Shown: positions 1 to 6,186 of the stretch, in pieces
How positions within the stretch are numbered: position 1 is the stretch's first letter
Layout of the letters: each line of letters starts with the position of its first letter
Source: Dehalococcoidia bacterium
GTDB taxonomy: Bacteria > Chloroflexota > Dehalococcoidia > Dehalococcoidales > Fen-1064
Assembly (NCBI GenBank): GCA_011192055.1
Contig: DUES01000173.1
Location: forward strand, 12,459 to 21,945
Direction of reading: 5' to 3'
Length of the DNA stretch: 9,487 bases
Notes under the pieces: model-generated
What the model was told of the DNA's origin: nothing
Databases searched by the model: none
The model's input: only the letters and a program-made list of their open reading frames with translations
Translations under genes and position numbers: made by a program

Positions 1-54
1 GTCTTCGACTGGAACAGTATCATTACCCTCGTCAACAAGCTGGAACAGGCTTAA
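1..54 (+). CDS. C-terminal tail of an unidentified upstream gene (partial)
   Basis: Frame 1 is open from the first base and reads VFDWNSIITLVNKLEQA before a TAA stop at 52-54. The peptide looks like the amphipathic last helix of a soluble protein, but 17 residues are too few to name a family. It runs in the same direction as the dehydrogenase that starts at 184, with 129 bp between them, so the two could belong to one transcription unit. The reading as a real gene end rests only on the open frame and its position. Confidence 0.4.
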   Translation, partial: VFDWNSIITLVNKLEQA

Positions 55-183
55 CCACGAAAGTCTGAAAAGCCCACCATGACCTGCCTGATATATGGTA
101 CCATTACTACTATCACTTATTAGCACTATGACTGTTATACCATAACTATAGTAATTCAGCAGGTATTTTCAGGAGGTTCTATC
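55..183 (+). promoter_or_regulatory. Leader of the SDR gene: palindrome and strong ribosome-binding site
   Basis: This 129-bp AT-rich gap contains a perfect 10-bp palindrome ATGGTACCAT at 95-104. Its half TACCAT recurs at 138-143. A possible -10 element TATAGT lies at 147-152, but no matching -35 stands 16-18 bp upstream, so no promoter is asserted. The textbook Shine-Dalgarno AGGAGG at 171-176 sits 7 nt before the ATG at 184 and fixes that start. No terminator-like hairpin with a T-run follows the upstream gene end. Confidence 0.4.
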
Positions 184-1056
184 ATGAACAGTCCAAGCTT
201 GAGCCTGGACGGTCAGGTTGCCCTTGTGACAGGGGCCCGCAGAGGGATAGGTGAAGCCTGTGCTTTAACATTTGCCGGGGCTGGCGCTGATATTGCGATA
301 TGTGACTGGGTTACCAGTACCGGTGAACTGGATGCTGTTGCGGCAAAGATTCAGAAGCTTGGCCGCCGTTCCCTGGCTATGCATGCAGATGTGAAAAAGG
401 GTGAAGATGTTGCCAGACTTGTGGCCGGGGTCATGGAGAAATTCGGGCGGATAGATATCCTGGTGAATAATGCCGGTGTGGGTGATGGTGGCCGGAGCAC
501 CGAGCCTGAGGACTTCGACCTCGAGACATCCAGGGCACGTGTAGCTGAGAGAATAGAATTAATGAAGGAATCCGCGGCAATTCTGCACCTTGATGAGCAG
601 GCGTGGGATGCTGTTTTTGAGAATAATCTGAAAAGCTGCCTGCTTTGCAGCAAGGCCGTAGCACCGGTAATGATAAAGCAGAATAAGGGAAATATTATCA
701 ATATATCTTCGGTGCGTGCCTTTGCTACGGGACGTGGTGCAATGACCAACTATGCTATCACCAAACGGGGTATGGTGATGCTGACAGAAGGCCTGGCCGC
801 TGATCTGGCAAGATTTAAGATAAGAGTCAATGCCATTGGTCCCGGCGGTATTGAAACTGAGATGATGCGTTTTGCCTGGGCTGACCCGGAGCGGATTCAG
901 GCACTTGCCGGTATTATGCCCCTGAGTAATAACCTGATTCCCCCGGAAACCTGTGCCCATACTGCCCTGTATCTTGCCTCCGACCTGGCTGCCTATGTAA
1001 CCGGCCAGATGATAAATGTTGATGCCGGTCTGATGGTATCACGGCCGGGGATATAG
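184..1056 (+). CDS. SDR-family NAD(P)-dependent oxidoreductase
   Basis: This is a cytosolic classical short-chain dehydrogenase of 290 aa, expected to interconvert a hydroxyl and a carbonyl group on an unknown substrate using NAD(P)(H). The Rossmann glycine motif TGARRGIG is at residues 16-23 and NNAG at 95-98. The catalytic tetrad is visible: N148 in the ENNLK segment, S176 in NISS, Y190 and K194 in YAITK. An acidic residue (D41) ends the second beta strand, which in this family favours NAD(H), although Arg19/Arg20 in the glycine loop blur that reading. The C-terminal AxYVTGQMINVDAG segment is typical. About 28 extra residues (roughly 103-132, Glu/Arg-rich) lie between NNAG and the catalytic Asn compared with FabG-like enzymes. 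The start is set by AGGAGG 7 nt upstream. The protein looks complete; its substrate cannot be read from the sequence. Confidence 0.93.
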   Translation: MNSPSLSLDGQVALVTGARRGIGEACALTFAGAGADIAICDWVTSTGELDAVAAKIQKLGRRSLAMHADVKKGEDVARLVAGVMEKFGRIDILVNNAGVGDGGRSTEPEDFDLETSRARVAERIELMKESAAILHLDEQAWDAVFENNLKSCLLCSKAVAPVMIKQNKGNIINISSVRAFATGRGAMTNYAITKRGMVMLTEGLAADLARFKIRVNAIGPGGIETEMMRFAWADPERIQALAGIMPLSNNLIPPETCAHTALYLASDLAAYVTGQMINVDAGLMVSRPGI

Positions 1057-1115
1057 TCATAGACCACAGGAAGACAGTAATTGCCTGTTCATTAGTTATC
1101 GCATGTTAATAAAGA

Positions 1116-1133
1116 GTAAAGTACAACCGTTTA
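1116..1133 (+). repeat. Left arm of 18-bp inverted repeat
   Basis: The arm reads GTAAAGTACAACCGTTTA. Its reverse complement occurs at 1609-1626 with one difference (C/T at arm position 12). Matching stops abruptly at both ends of the arm. An unrelated origin is unlikely for 17 of 18 matches flanking a single gene this tightly. Confidence 0.8.
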
Positions 1134-1204
1134 AAAATTGGAACGATGTAGTCAGACCTGTGAACGTTCCTTACATGGACTATAAAGTAACGTTACACCG
1201 GAGA

Positions 1205-1250
1205 GTATCGGTAAAGCGGGGCAATCCCGTGCTTGATGCTACCCTGATAC
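1205..1250 (+). promoter_or_regulatory. Extended bulged hairpin directly upstream of the small gene's RBS
   Basis: Four consecutive helices nest: GTATC (1205-1209) with GATAC (1246-1250), GGTA (1210-1213) with TACC (1240-1243), AAGC (1214-1217) with GCTT (1231-1234), and GGG (1218-1220) with CCC (1226-1228), closing a 5-nt loop. That gives 16 pairs. All unpaired bases are on the 3' side: GT, GATGC and CT. The fold ends 10 nt before the Shine-Dalgarno at 1261-1265, so it could act on translation or be a recombination or processing structure. No known riboswitch consensus is recognised. Confidence 0.4.
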
Positions 1251-1274
1251 CATTTGAGAGGGAGGCATAAATTG

Positions 1275-1598
1275 ATGAAATTCTTTATTCCACATGCCGA
1301 AACAACAGATTCATCAGAGAGAATATACCAACAAATCAAGAGTAATGTTCAAGCAGGGGGTGCAATATCTGAAACAAGGATATTCAAAATTGAATTCATG
1401 CAAGATAGAACAAGATACGAAATTGAAGTTGGAAAGAATGCCAATTTTCACGAGGTAGAAGATGAAGTAATGGCGATTTATGAATGGGGACATGCATATT
1501 TAGTCTGTTCGCCTAGTAGAGGTGTTGACCCACGATTTCCTATGCCCGTAATAATTGATATATCTGCCACGATTCTAGTTGAAGAGTTTGACACTTAA
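1275..1598 (+). CDS. Conserved hypothetical protein, ~107 aa, cassette cargo
   Basis: The function is not recognised. ATG 1275 is chosen because GGAGG at 1261-1265 lies 9 nt upstream; an in-frame TTG at 1254 would overlap that site. The product is a small acidic soluble protein with no signal peptide, membrane segment or Cys pair. It begins MKFFIP, has an EVGK segment near the middle, then a YLVCSPSRG motif and a VEEFD end. From memory this layout resembles a widespread family of about 100-aa uncharacterised proteins with a YLVC-P-RG core, but I could not check that. The intact start, RBS and conserved-looking end argue for a functional gene. Base composition and arginine codons (mostly AGA/AGG) differ from its neighbours, and the gene lies inside 18-bp inverted repeats, which suggests horizontal acquisition. 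Confidence 0.75.
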   Translation: MKFFIPHAETTDSSERIYQQIKSNVQAGGAISETRIFKIEFMQDRTRYEIEVGKNANFHEVEDEVMAIYEWGHAYLVCSPSRGVDPRFPMPVIIDISATILVEEFDT

Positions 1599-1608
1599 TG
1601 AGAGTGCC

Positions 1609-1626
1609 TAAACGATTGTACTTTAC
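1609..1626 (-). repeat. Right arm of 18-bp inverted repeat
   Basis: The arm reads TAAACGATTGTACTTTAC on the plus strand and mirrors the copy at 1116-1133 with one mismatch. It starts 11 bp after the stop codon of the small gene and ends 18 bp before the ATG of the broken hydrolase. Confidence 0.8.
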
Positions 1627-1644
1627 CTGATAGATTGCGGTGCT

Positions 1645-1830
1645 ATGCTCAGAATAGGCCTGGTACAAATGAGGTGCGAGGAAGCGGCAGTTACCGCGAA
1701 CCTGGAGAGTATGTCACGGTACATCATCGGGACAGACACACGCGGGATAGACATTCTCGGCTTTCCGGAAATGAGCATCACGAGCTATGCTGACCCGGAC
1801 CGGTACCCTGAAGCAGCCCTGCGCCGGGGT
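1645..1830 (+). pseudogene. N-terminal fragment of a carbon-nitrogen hydrolase (nitrilase superfamily)
   Basis: The first about 62 codons match the start of a carbon-nitrogen hydrolase, an amidase/nitrilase enzyme with a Glu-Lys-Cys triad. A beta strand RIGLVQM is followed by a NLESM helix and then DILGFPEMSITSYADP, where the Glu of FPEM corresponds to the catalytic glutamate. After about 1830 the frame continues to 2073, but the residues lose all family character and run into the 3' end of the opposing CoA-transferase. The Lys and Cys parts of the triad, normally about 100 residues further on, are absent. This is therefore a 5' remnant of a protein usually 260-300 aa long. No convincing Shine-Dalgarno precedes the ATG, and the inverted-repeat arm ends 18 bp upstream, so its original promoter or leader may also be gone. 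Confidence 0.75.
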
Positions 1831-1941
1831 GTATTATTTCACCACCCACCTGGCAGCATATGTTCTGCCCCATTTATTTTCTTAACTTTATCACCACACA
1901 ATTTCGCATATTCACGCCTGAAAGGATACTTCACACAACGC
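1831..1941. other. Junction between hydrolase remnant and CoA-transferase 3' end
   Basis: These 111 bp separate the point where hydrolase similarity ends from the TAG stop (1942-1944) of the leftward CoA-transferase. They are non-coding as far as I can see. A small stem GGCAG/CTGCC at 1852-1869 with an 8-nt loop is followed by T-rich sequence on the plus strand. The sequence is the likely deletion scar that removed the rest of the hydrolase. Confidence 0.4.
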
Positions 1942-3180
1942 CTACTCTACTATGCCCTGCTCTTTGAATTTACTAATATCTTCCCAGGTGTAACCACACT
2001 CCAGGAGCACTTCCTCGGTGTGTTGTCCAAACTCTGGAGCGAATCTTCGCATTGTTGCAGGGTTTTCACTTAGTTTGACAGGACTGTCAATTACCTTCAT
2101 CAAGCCGTGGGTGGGATGATTTAACTCGACAAAGATATCATTAGCTTTGGCCTGGGGGTCTTCGATGACCTCGAGGAGGTTCTGGTACGGAGCAAATGGG
2201 ATACCTGATAAGGCTGGCTTCCACTCCACTAAGGTCCTTGTCAAGAACGTGTCCTTCAGAATTTCGAACAGGATATCACGGTTTTCGATCCTGGATTCGA
2301 ATGATTCAAACCTGGGATCATGTTCAAGGTCTTCTCGTCCGATAGCATGACAAAATCTGGGCCACCATCGTTCAGGTTGTGGCATAGCAAGAAGCAACCA
2401 GCGACCATCTTTGGTTTCATAGGGCATATCAAGCACGTTTTTCTTCTCTTCCCTTGAACGGATTGCCCAATCCCTGTAGTCGCGTCCTGTGGCAATAGTA
2501 CCAGCCAGGAAAAAGGTCAATTGATAGATACCGGTGTGGAAGAGCGAAAGGTCCACTTCCTGGCCAACGCCACTCTTCTCACGACCGAATAAGGCCATCA
2601 TCAGACCGAAGGCAAGACTGATGCCAGCTACATTGTCACCGAAGCCACCACCGTCAATAAACGGTGGTAGCTCCGGCATAGAAAACAAGTGTGACGTACC
2701 AGCTTTGGTCCAATAGGAGGTGACATCATAGGCCGGATTATTTTTCTCCGGACCCTTTTTGCCATAACCGGTGAGTGACCCATAAATAAGACGCGGGTAT
2801 TTTTCGTGCAGCGTTTCGTATTCCAGCCCAAACTTCTCTCTCTCGTATAGTCGTTGGTTGGTCATAAAGACATCCGCTTCCGAGATAAGTTTGTGGATAA
2901 TCTCTTTTCCTTCCGCCTGGGATAGGTCAAGTATAATGCTACGCTTGTTACGATTGTAGTTTTCCCAGTTATGGTCGATGTAACCATCTGCTGGAATATC
3001 ACTACCAGGTGTCTCGTAAATGCTTGAGCCAGGCCGAAAGGAGCGCCAGGAGTCACCGGTATGCGGGGGTTCTACGTGAATAACATCCGCTCCAAAATCC
3101 GCAAGGTGGCGAGCAGCCATGGGGACTGCAGCTACCTGGGACAGGTCGACTATTTTGATGCCTTCAAGAATGTGGGTCAT
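1942..3180 (-). CDS. CaiB/BaiF-type (class III) CoA-transferase
   Basis: This family transfers CoA between carboxylic acids in the cytosol through aspartyl-CoA thioester chemistry, as in formyl-CoA transferase, BaiF and CaiB. The 412-aa length is normal and the protein appears complete. The N-terminus has ILEGIKIVDLSQ, then MAARHLADFGADVIHVEPP at 21-39, the canonical family opening. NRNKRSIILDL (77-87) and LIYGSLTGYG (131-140) are the next family blocks. GDNVAGISLAFGLMMALF (181-198), followed by GREKSGVGQEVDLSL, carries the expected catalytic aspartate D182. The C-terminal domain has the usual PFAPYQNLLEVIEDPQ segment (328-343). The start has AGGGG close to the ATG and GGAGG further upstream. 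It lies 113 bp downstream of the solute-binding protein on the same strand, suggesting it activates the imported compound. The substrate is not determinable. Confidence 0.93.
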   Translation of the reverse strand: MTHILEGIKIVDLSQVAAVPMAARHLADFGADVIHVEPPHTGDSWRSFRPGSSIYETPGSDIPADGYIDHNWENYNRNKRSIILDLSQAEGKEIIHKLISEADVFMTNQRLYEREKFGLEYETLHEKYPRLIYGSLTGYGKKGPEKNNPAYDVTSYWTKAGTSHLFSMPELPPFIDGGGFGDNVAGISLAFGLMMALFGREKSGVGQEVDLSLFHTGIYQLTFFLAGTIATGRDYRDWAIRSREEKKNVLDMPYETKDGRWLLLAMPQPERWWPRFCHAIGREDLEHDPRFESFESRIENRDILFEILKDTFLTRTLVEWKPALSGIPFAPYQNLLEVIEDPQAKANDIFVELNHPTHGLMKVIDSPVKLSENPATMRRFAPEFGQHTEEVLLECGYTWEDISKFKEQGIVE

Positions 3181-3293
3181 TTCCCCTATAACGCCTCCAA
3201 ACCTGTATCGCTTTTGGACGACAACCTGTTTTCGAAATTTAATGATTTCTATTTTTGTTATTATGTTTGATTCTTTAAAGGTAAAAGTGATAT
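3181..3293 (-). other. Intergenic spacer between solute-binding protein and CoA-transferase
   Basis: The 113-bp spacer is AT-rich and contains the GGAGG and AGGGG elements that serve the CoA-transferase start. I see no hairpin with a T-run and no convincing -35/-10 pair, so co-transcription with the upstream transporter genes is possible but not demonstrated. Confidence 0.35.
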
Positions 3294-5108
3294 CTACTTA
3301 TATTGTTCTTTCACGTCCTGGTTAATCCAGACCCGCGCAAATACGGGAGCAGTCCAGTAGGCTCCAACCCGATATTCACCTTGCCACCCTTCTATCCATG
3401 GCTGACCCATATTAAACGTCTGTTCAACCGGCATAAATATGCCCCAGAACTGGCTGGTGCCGTATACGTTTGCTTCCTTAATCATTTCAGCTCTATTAAC
3501 CGGGTCTGCTTCTGCAAGGACGGCATCAACTCGCTCATTAAACAGCGGATCATTGATATCACCCCAGTTCCAGGCTACATCCTTGTACCAGTAAAGCAAG
3601 ATTTGTTCAGGTGTAAAATGACCACTGGCACGCAGGTAGTACATCTGGTCATGCTGTCTGCCGTACAGGTAACCATTTCCGGTAGTGTATTCCATAGCAT
3701 TGATTTCCAGTGTAACACCAATATCAGCAAGATAGGCCTGAGTTATCTCGAGCAAATCTACATATGCAAAGCCTCTCGTTACTACATTGGTTGTAAAACC
3801 ATTGGGATATCCAGCCTCAGCGAGGAGGGCTTTGGCTTTTTCCGGGTTATAGGTAAATCCTTCCTGGACTTCCTCAGGGTATTCATCAAGCGGAGTCCAG
3901 TAATCGGTTCCCAATCCAGGTCCAGCAAGACTCGGGAACGAGTCTGCATAGCCCTTGAAATACATATCAGCTATTGTCTCCAGGTCCATAGCCATTTGGA
4001 GTGCTTTGCGGACATTTCGATCTGTAAAAGGTTCCGCCCAGTAATTCATCCCGATATTTTTACTTTCACTATATGTCATATATGACTTTAGTTCGGGATT
4101 TGATTTGGCCAGGTTAATTTTCTCTTTTCCGGTTATGCCATACATAATGTCTAACTTACCGGTCCGCAAAGCAGCCAGTCGAGTAGACTTATCTGAGATT
4201 ATGTTAATCCGGCACTCGTCTATATAGGGTAACCTGTTCTCCGGATATTTCTCATCCGTTGCCCAGTAGTTGGGGTTCTTGCTGAAAGTAAGAGCGCTAC
4301 CCTTAACGTAGTCCTCCAGGATAAAGGGTCCTGTTCCAATAGCGACATCTTTCCAGTCACCAAACGCACCGTATGTTTCTATTAACTCGGGAGCAACGAT
4401 AGGCAATAGACCCTCAGCCCCCCAATACATGGGGAATCCTGGTTGAGCATCCGTCATTCTTATAACAACAGTGTACTTATCCGTGGCTTCTATAGATTCT
4501 ATGTGAGTCAGTTCTTCAAAGAACGCGAATGGACTAGGCTCTGTATACCCGCTGCCCAGACCGCACTGTCGGTGATAGGTATAAACAAGGTCATTGGCAA
4601 CCAGTTCTCGTCCGTTAACCGGCGGAATATCCTGCCAGTGTATCCCGGGGCGAACGTGCCATATATAGGTTAGAGCGTCTGGTTGTTCCCACGACTCTAG
4701 CAAACAACCTGTCGTGTATTGCACGGGAAAATAACCAGTCATGAAAGATAATTTGTCCCGGTCTGTCGTCCAATTGGCCCATAATGGTCTTTCAGTCCAG
4801 AAACTCATTACATGTAATCCAATCGGCTCATGACGGTAGGGGTCAAAAAGTGTCGGGTCATTATCTATGACTCCATTTAAAACACCGCCGTATTGTGGCT
4901 TGCTGTAATCTATTTTCTCAATCTCGGGTGATTCCTTGTCAGCCTCTTCCTCCTCCTGGTCATCGACTGTGGGAGTATCCTTTTCGATAACCTGCCCGAC
5001 GATTTCCTGTCCTTCCTTCTCGCTTTCTACTGCCGATTGACAGGATGACATTATCAGCATTGTCACCATTAGCAGGGAAAGTACGAACCAAATAGCACTT
5101 CTCTTCAT
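3294..5108 (-). CDS. ABC transporter substrate-binding lipoprotein, family 5 (peptide/nickel/opine type)
   Basis: This is the extracytoplasmic capture subunit of a dipeptide/oligopeptide-type importer, tethered by lipid outside the membrane. The start at 5108 gives 604 aa: a Lys-Arg N-terminus, a hydrophobic core and a lipobox-like MSSC ending at C23. An alternative ATG at 5123 has its AGGAG only 2 nt away, whereas GGAG lies 9 nt before 5108. Residues 24-65 form an acidic, low-complexity linker with an EEEE run. The SBP_bac_5 domain follows from about residue 70. Its hallmarks are YIWHVRPGIHW (about 149-158), GTGPF at 258-262, NPNYW at 278-282, and the RKALQMAMD helix. The length is usual for the family. 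It sits downstream of both permease genes rather than upstream. The ligand is not predictable, because family 5 members bind peptides, metals, sugars or organic acids. Confidence 0.93.
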   Translation of the reverse strand: MKRSAIWFVLSLLMVTMLIMSSCQSAVESEKEGQEIVGQVIEKDTPTVDDQEEEEADKESPEIEKIDYSKPQYGGVLNGVIDNDPTLFDPYRHEPIGLHVMSFWTERPLWANWTTDRDKLSFMTGYFPVQYTTGCLLESWEQPDALTYIWHVRPGIHWQDIPPVNGRELVANDLVYTYHRQCGLGSGYTEPSPFAFFEELTHIESIEATDKYTVVIRMTDAQPGFPMYWGAEGLLPIVAPELIETYGAFGDWKDVAIGTGPFILEDYVKGSALTFSKNPNYWATDEKYPENRLPYIDECRINIISDKSTRLAALRTGKLDIMYGITGKEKINLAKSNPELKSYMTYSESKNIGMNYWAEPFTDRNVRKALQMAMDLETIADMYFKGYADSFPSLAGPGLGTDYWTPLDEYPEEVQEGFTYNPEKAKALLAEAGYPNGFTTNVVTRGFAYVDLLEITQAYLADIGVTLEINAMEYTTGNGYLYGRQHDQMYYLRASGHFTPEQILLYWYKDVAWNWGDINDPLFNERVDAVLAEADPVNRAEMIKEANVYGTSQFWGIFMPVEQTFNMGQPWIEGWQGEYRVGAYWTAPVFARVWINQDVKEQYK

Positions 5109-5199
5109 TGTTAATAACTCCATTTCTCCTAATATTACTTCTAATGGGTGATGGTTTTATATCATTTATACCTCCTGTTTTCTATTACTAAGCTCATAA
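5109..5199 (-). promoter_or_regulatory. Leader of the solute-binding gene with a two-codon ORF behind AGGAGG
   Basis: In the leftward direction AGGAGG (5176-5171) is followed after 5 nt by ATG-ATA-TAA (5165-5157), a start-stop minigene with better ribosome-binding geometry than the lipoprotein itself. A second AGGAG precedes the lipoprotein start region. This may be coincidence or a translational leader element. No promoter hexamers are evident. Confidence 0.3.
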
Positions 5200-6162
5200 T
5201 TAGCTGGACTGTTTATGCTTAGTTAACATCTTTTCAGCTTTCTTGTTTCCGCCACCGTAACGTCCCAAACCACCTCTTAGTCTTGGGTCAAGCAGGTCTC
5301 TTACTGCATCTCCGAACATATTGACACCATAGACTGCAAAACTCAGGAACAGACCAGGCCATAATACCATCCAGGGCCCCTCTAACATGTATTCACGGCC
5401 CGAACCACTAAGCATACCACCCCAACTGGGGGTAGGGGGTGGGATACCAAATCCCAGGAAGCTTATAGTCGCTTCCATCAAAATTACCGACCCCATTCTG
5501 GTTGAGAAAAGGACAATTAAAGGAGCCGCCACATTTGGCAGGATATGCTTGCCAAGTAGTACCCTTAGTGGGCAACCGATAGCAACTGCGGCATCCATAT
5601 ACATGTTTCCTTTGATACTGATTACGGCAGATCTTATCACCCTTGAGCCGCTGATACCGAAGGTCAATCCCGCAACCAGTATCACCTGCATCAGGCCTGG
5701 CCCCAGCATAGAGATGATGGTTATGATAATGATTAGTCCCGGGAAACACATCCAGGCATCAACAAATCTCTGCAATACCAGGTCAAATTTGCCCCCTACG
5801 AAACCTGAAACAATACCAATAAATGCAGAGACAACCATAGAAAGCGAAGTGGCAACTACACCAACAATCATGGAAGTGCGAGCCCCGTATATAACACGGC
5901 TTAGCATGTCGCGTCCCAACTGGTCCGTACCCAGGATATATTGACTCCCCGGTGGAATCAGGTTATCTCTCAGGTTAATATCAGTCATACCGTAAGGGGC
6001 CAGCCAGTCTGCGAAAATACCGATGATAAGCAAAAGTAGAACTATTACCCCACCTATTGCACCAAGCGGTTTTTCCTTAACCAGCCTCCTTAAGAATTCT
6101 GATAGCGGATTCTTCTTACCTAACTTATCTATCGATAAAACTCTACTTTTTACGTTAGCCAT
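5200..6162 (-). CDS. ABC transporter permease, DppC/OppC type
   Basis: This is one of two inner-membrane subunits of a peptide-type ABC importer, 320 aa and of normal length. A cytoplasmic basic N-terminus is followed by a first membrane helix at about 33-55, then further hydrophobic segments near 98-122, 140-170, 210-222 and 265-285. Family landmarks are LGTDQLGRDMLSRVIYGAR (77-95), the EAA-loop equivalent DAAVAIGCPLRVLLGKHILPN (190-210) that contacts the ATPase, FLGFGIPPPTPSWGGML (235-251), and GDAVRDLLDPRL (284-295) at the end. The C-terminus carries an additional basic tail of about 25 residues. It begins 24 bp after the DppB-type permease stop, so the two are surely co-transcribed. AAAGG lies about 11 nt before the ATG. 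The solute-binding gene follows 91 bp downstream. Confidence 0.93.
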   Translation of the reverse strand: MANVKSRVLSIDKLGKKNPLSEFLRRLVKEKPLGAIGGVIVLLLLIIGIFADWLAPYGMTDINLRDNLIPPGSQYILGTDQLGRDMLSRVIYGARTSMIVGVVATSLSMVVSAFIGIVSGFVGGKFDLVLQRFVDAWMCFPGLIIIITIISMLGPGLMQVILVAGLTFGISGSRVIRSAVISIKGNMYMDAAVAIGCPLRVLLGKHILPNVAAPLIVLFSTRMGSVILMEATISFLGFGIPPPTPSWGGMLSGSGREYMLEGPWMVLWPGLFLSFAVYGVNMFGDAVRDLLDPRLRGGLGRYGGGNKKAEKMLTKHKQSS

Positions 6163-6186
6163 TTTCTTTTTTCGCCTTTGTGTTAT

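Larger units (their letters stand above)
1057..1274 (+). promoter_or_regulatory. Leader region of the small gene: paired palindromes, candidate promoter, folded 5' leader
   Basis: This gap carries several signals. The left inverted-repeat arm is at 1116-1133. The palindrome GAACGTTC (1162-1169) and the perfect 10-bp palindrome GTAACGTTAC (1187-1196) share the core AACGTT, with centres 26 bp apart. A -10-like TATAAA (1181-1186) lies between them, but the bases 16-18 bp upstream match the -35 consensus poorly. An extended hairpin at 1205-1250 follows, then GGAGG at 1261-1265. The layout would suit an operator pair bracketing a promoter, but that is inference. Confidence 0.3.
1116..1626. mobile_element. 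Candidate 511-bp inverted-repeat-bounded cassette with one cargo gene
   Basis: An 18-bp sequence at 1116-1133 recurs inverted at 1609-1626 with a single mismatch. The interval holds exactly one intact gene (1275-1598) and its leader. It is visibly AT-richer than the flanking dehydrogenase and hydrolase sequences and uses AGA for most arginines. The next sequence to the right is a broken hydrolase gene. Together these suggest a non-autonomous mobile unit or an acquired cassette. Against this, no target-site duplication is visible outside the arms, no transposase is encoded inside, and the repeats do not extend past 18 bp. I do not recognise the arm sequence as the end of a known insertion sequence. 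Confidence 0.4.

Noticed and set aside
1066..1088. Hairpin ACAGG/CCTGT after the SDR stop as a terminator
   Set aside because: A five-pair stem with a 13-nt loop and no T-run is too weak.
1600..1720. Integron attC site downstream of the small gene
   Set aside because: GCCTAAAC at 1607-1614 resembles a core-site half with one extra base, but no GTTRRRY partner lies at attC distance and no integrase is present.
1852..1884. Rho-independent terminator on the plus strand
   Set aside because: The GGCAG/CTGCC stem is only 5 bp, and the T-rich stretch starts several bases after the stem and is interrupted.
2075..2090. Perfect 16-bp dyad TTGACAG-GA-CTGTCAA
   Set aside because: It lies inside the CoA-transferase coding region (IDSPVKL) near its 3' end, where an operator has no gene to control; chance is the simpler reading.
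3303..4085. Plus-strand 260-codon open frame opposite the solute-binding gene
   Set aside because: It is antisense to a well-supported lipoprotein gene, rich in Cys/Ile/His with no family motif, and has no suitable ribosome-binding site.
5387..5944. Plus-strand 185-codon open frame opposite the DppC-type permease
   Set aside because: It mirrors permease codons, and its Pro/Thr/Ile-rich composition is an artefact of the complementary hydrophobic gene.
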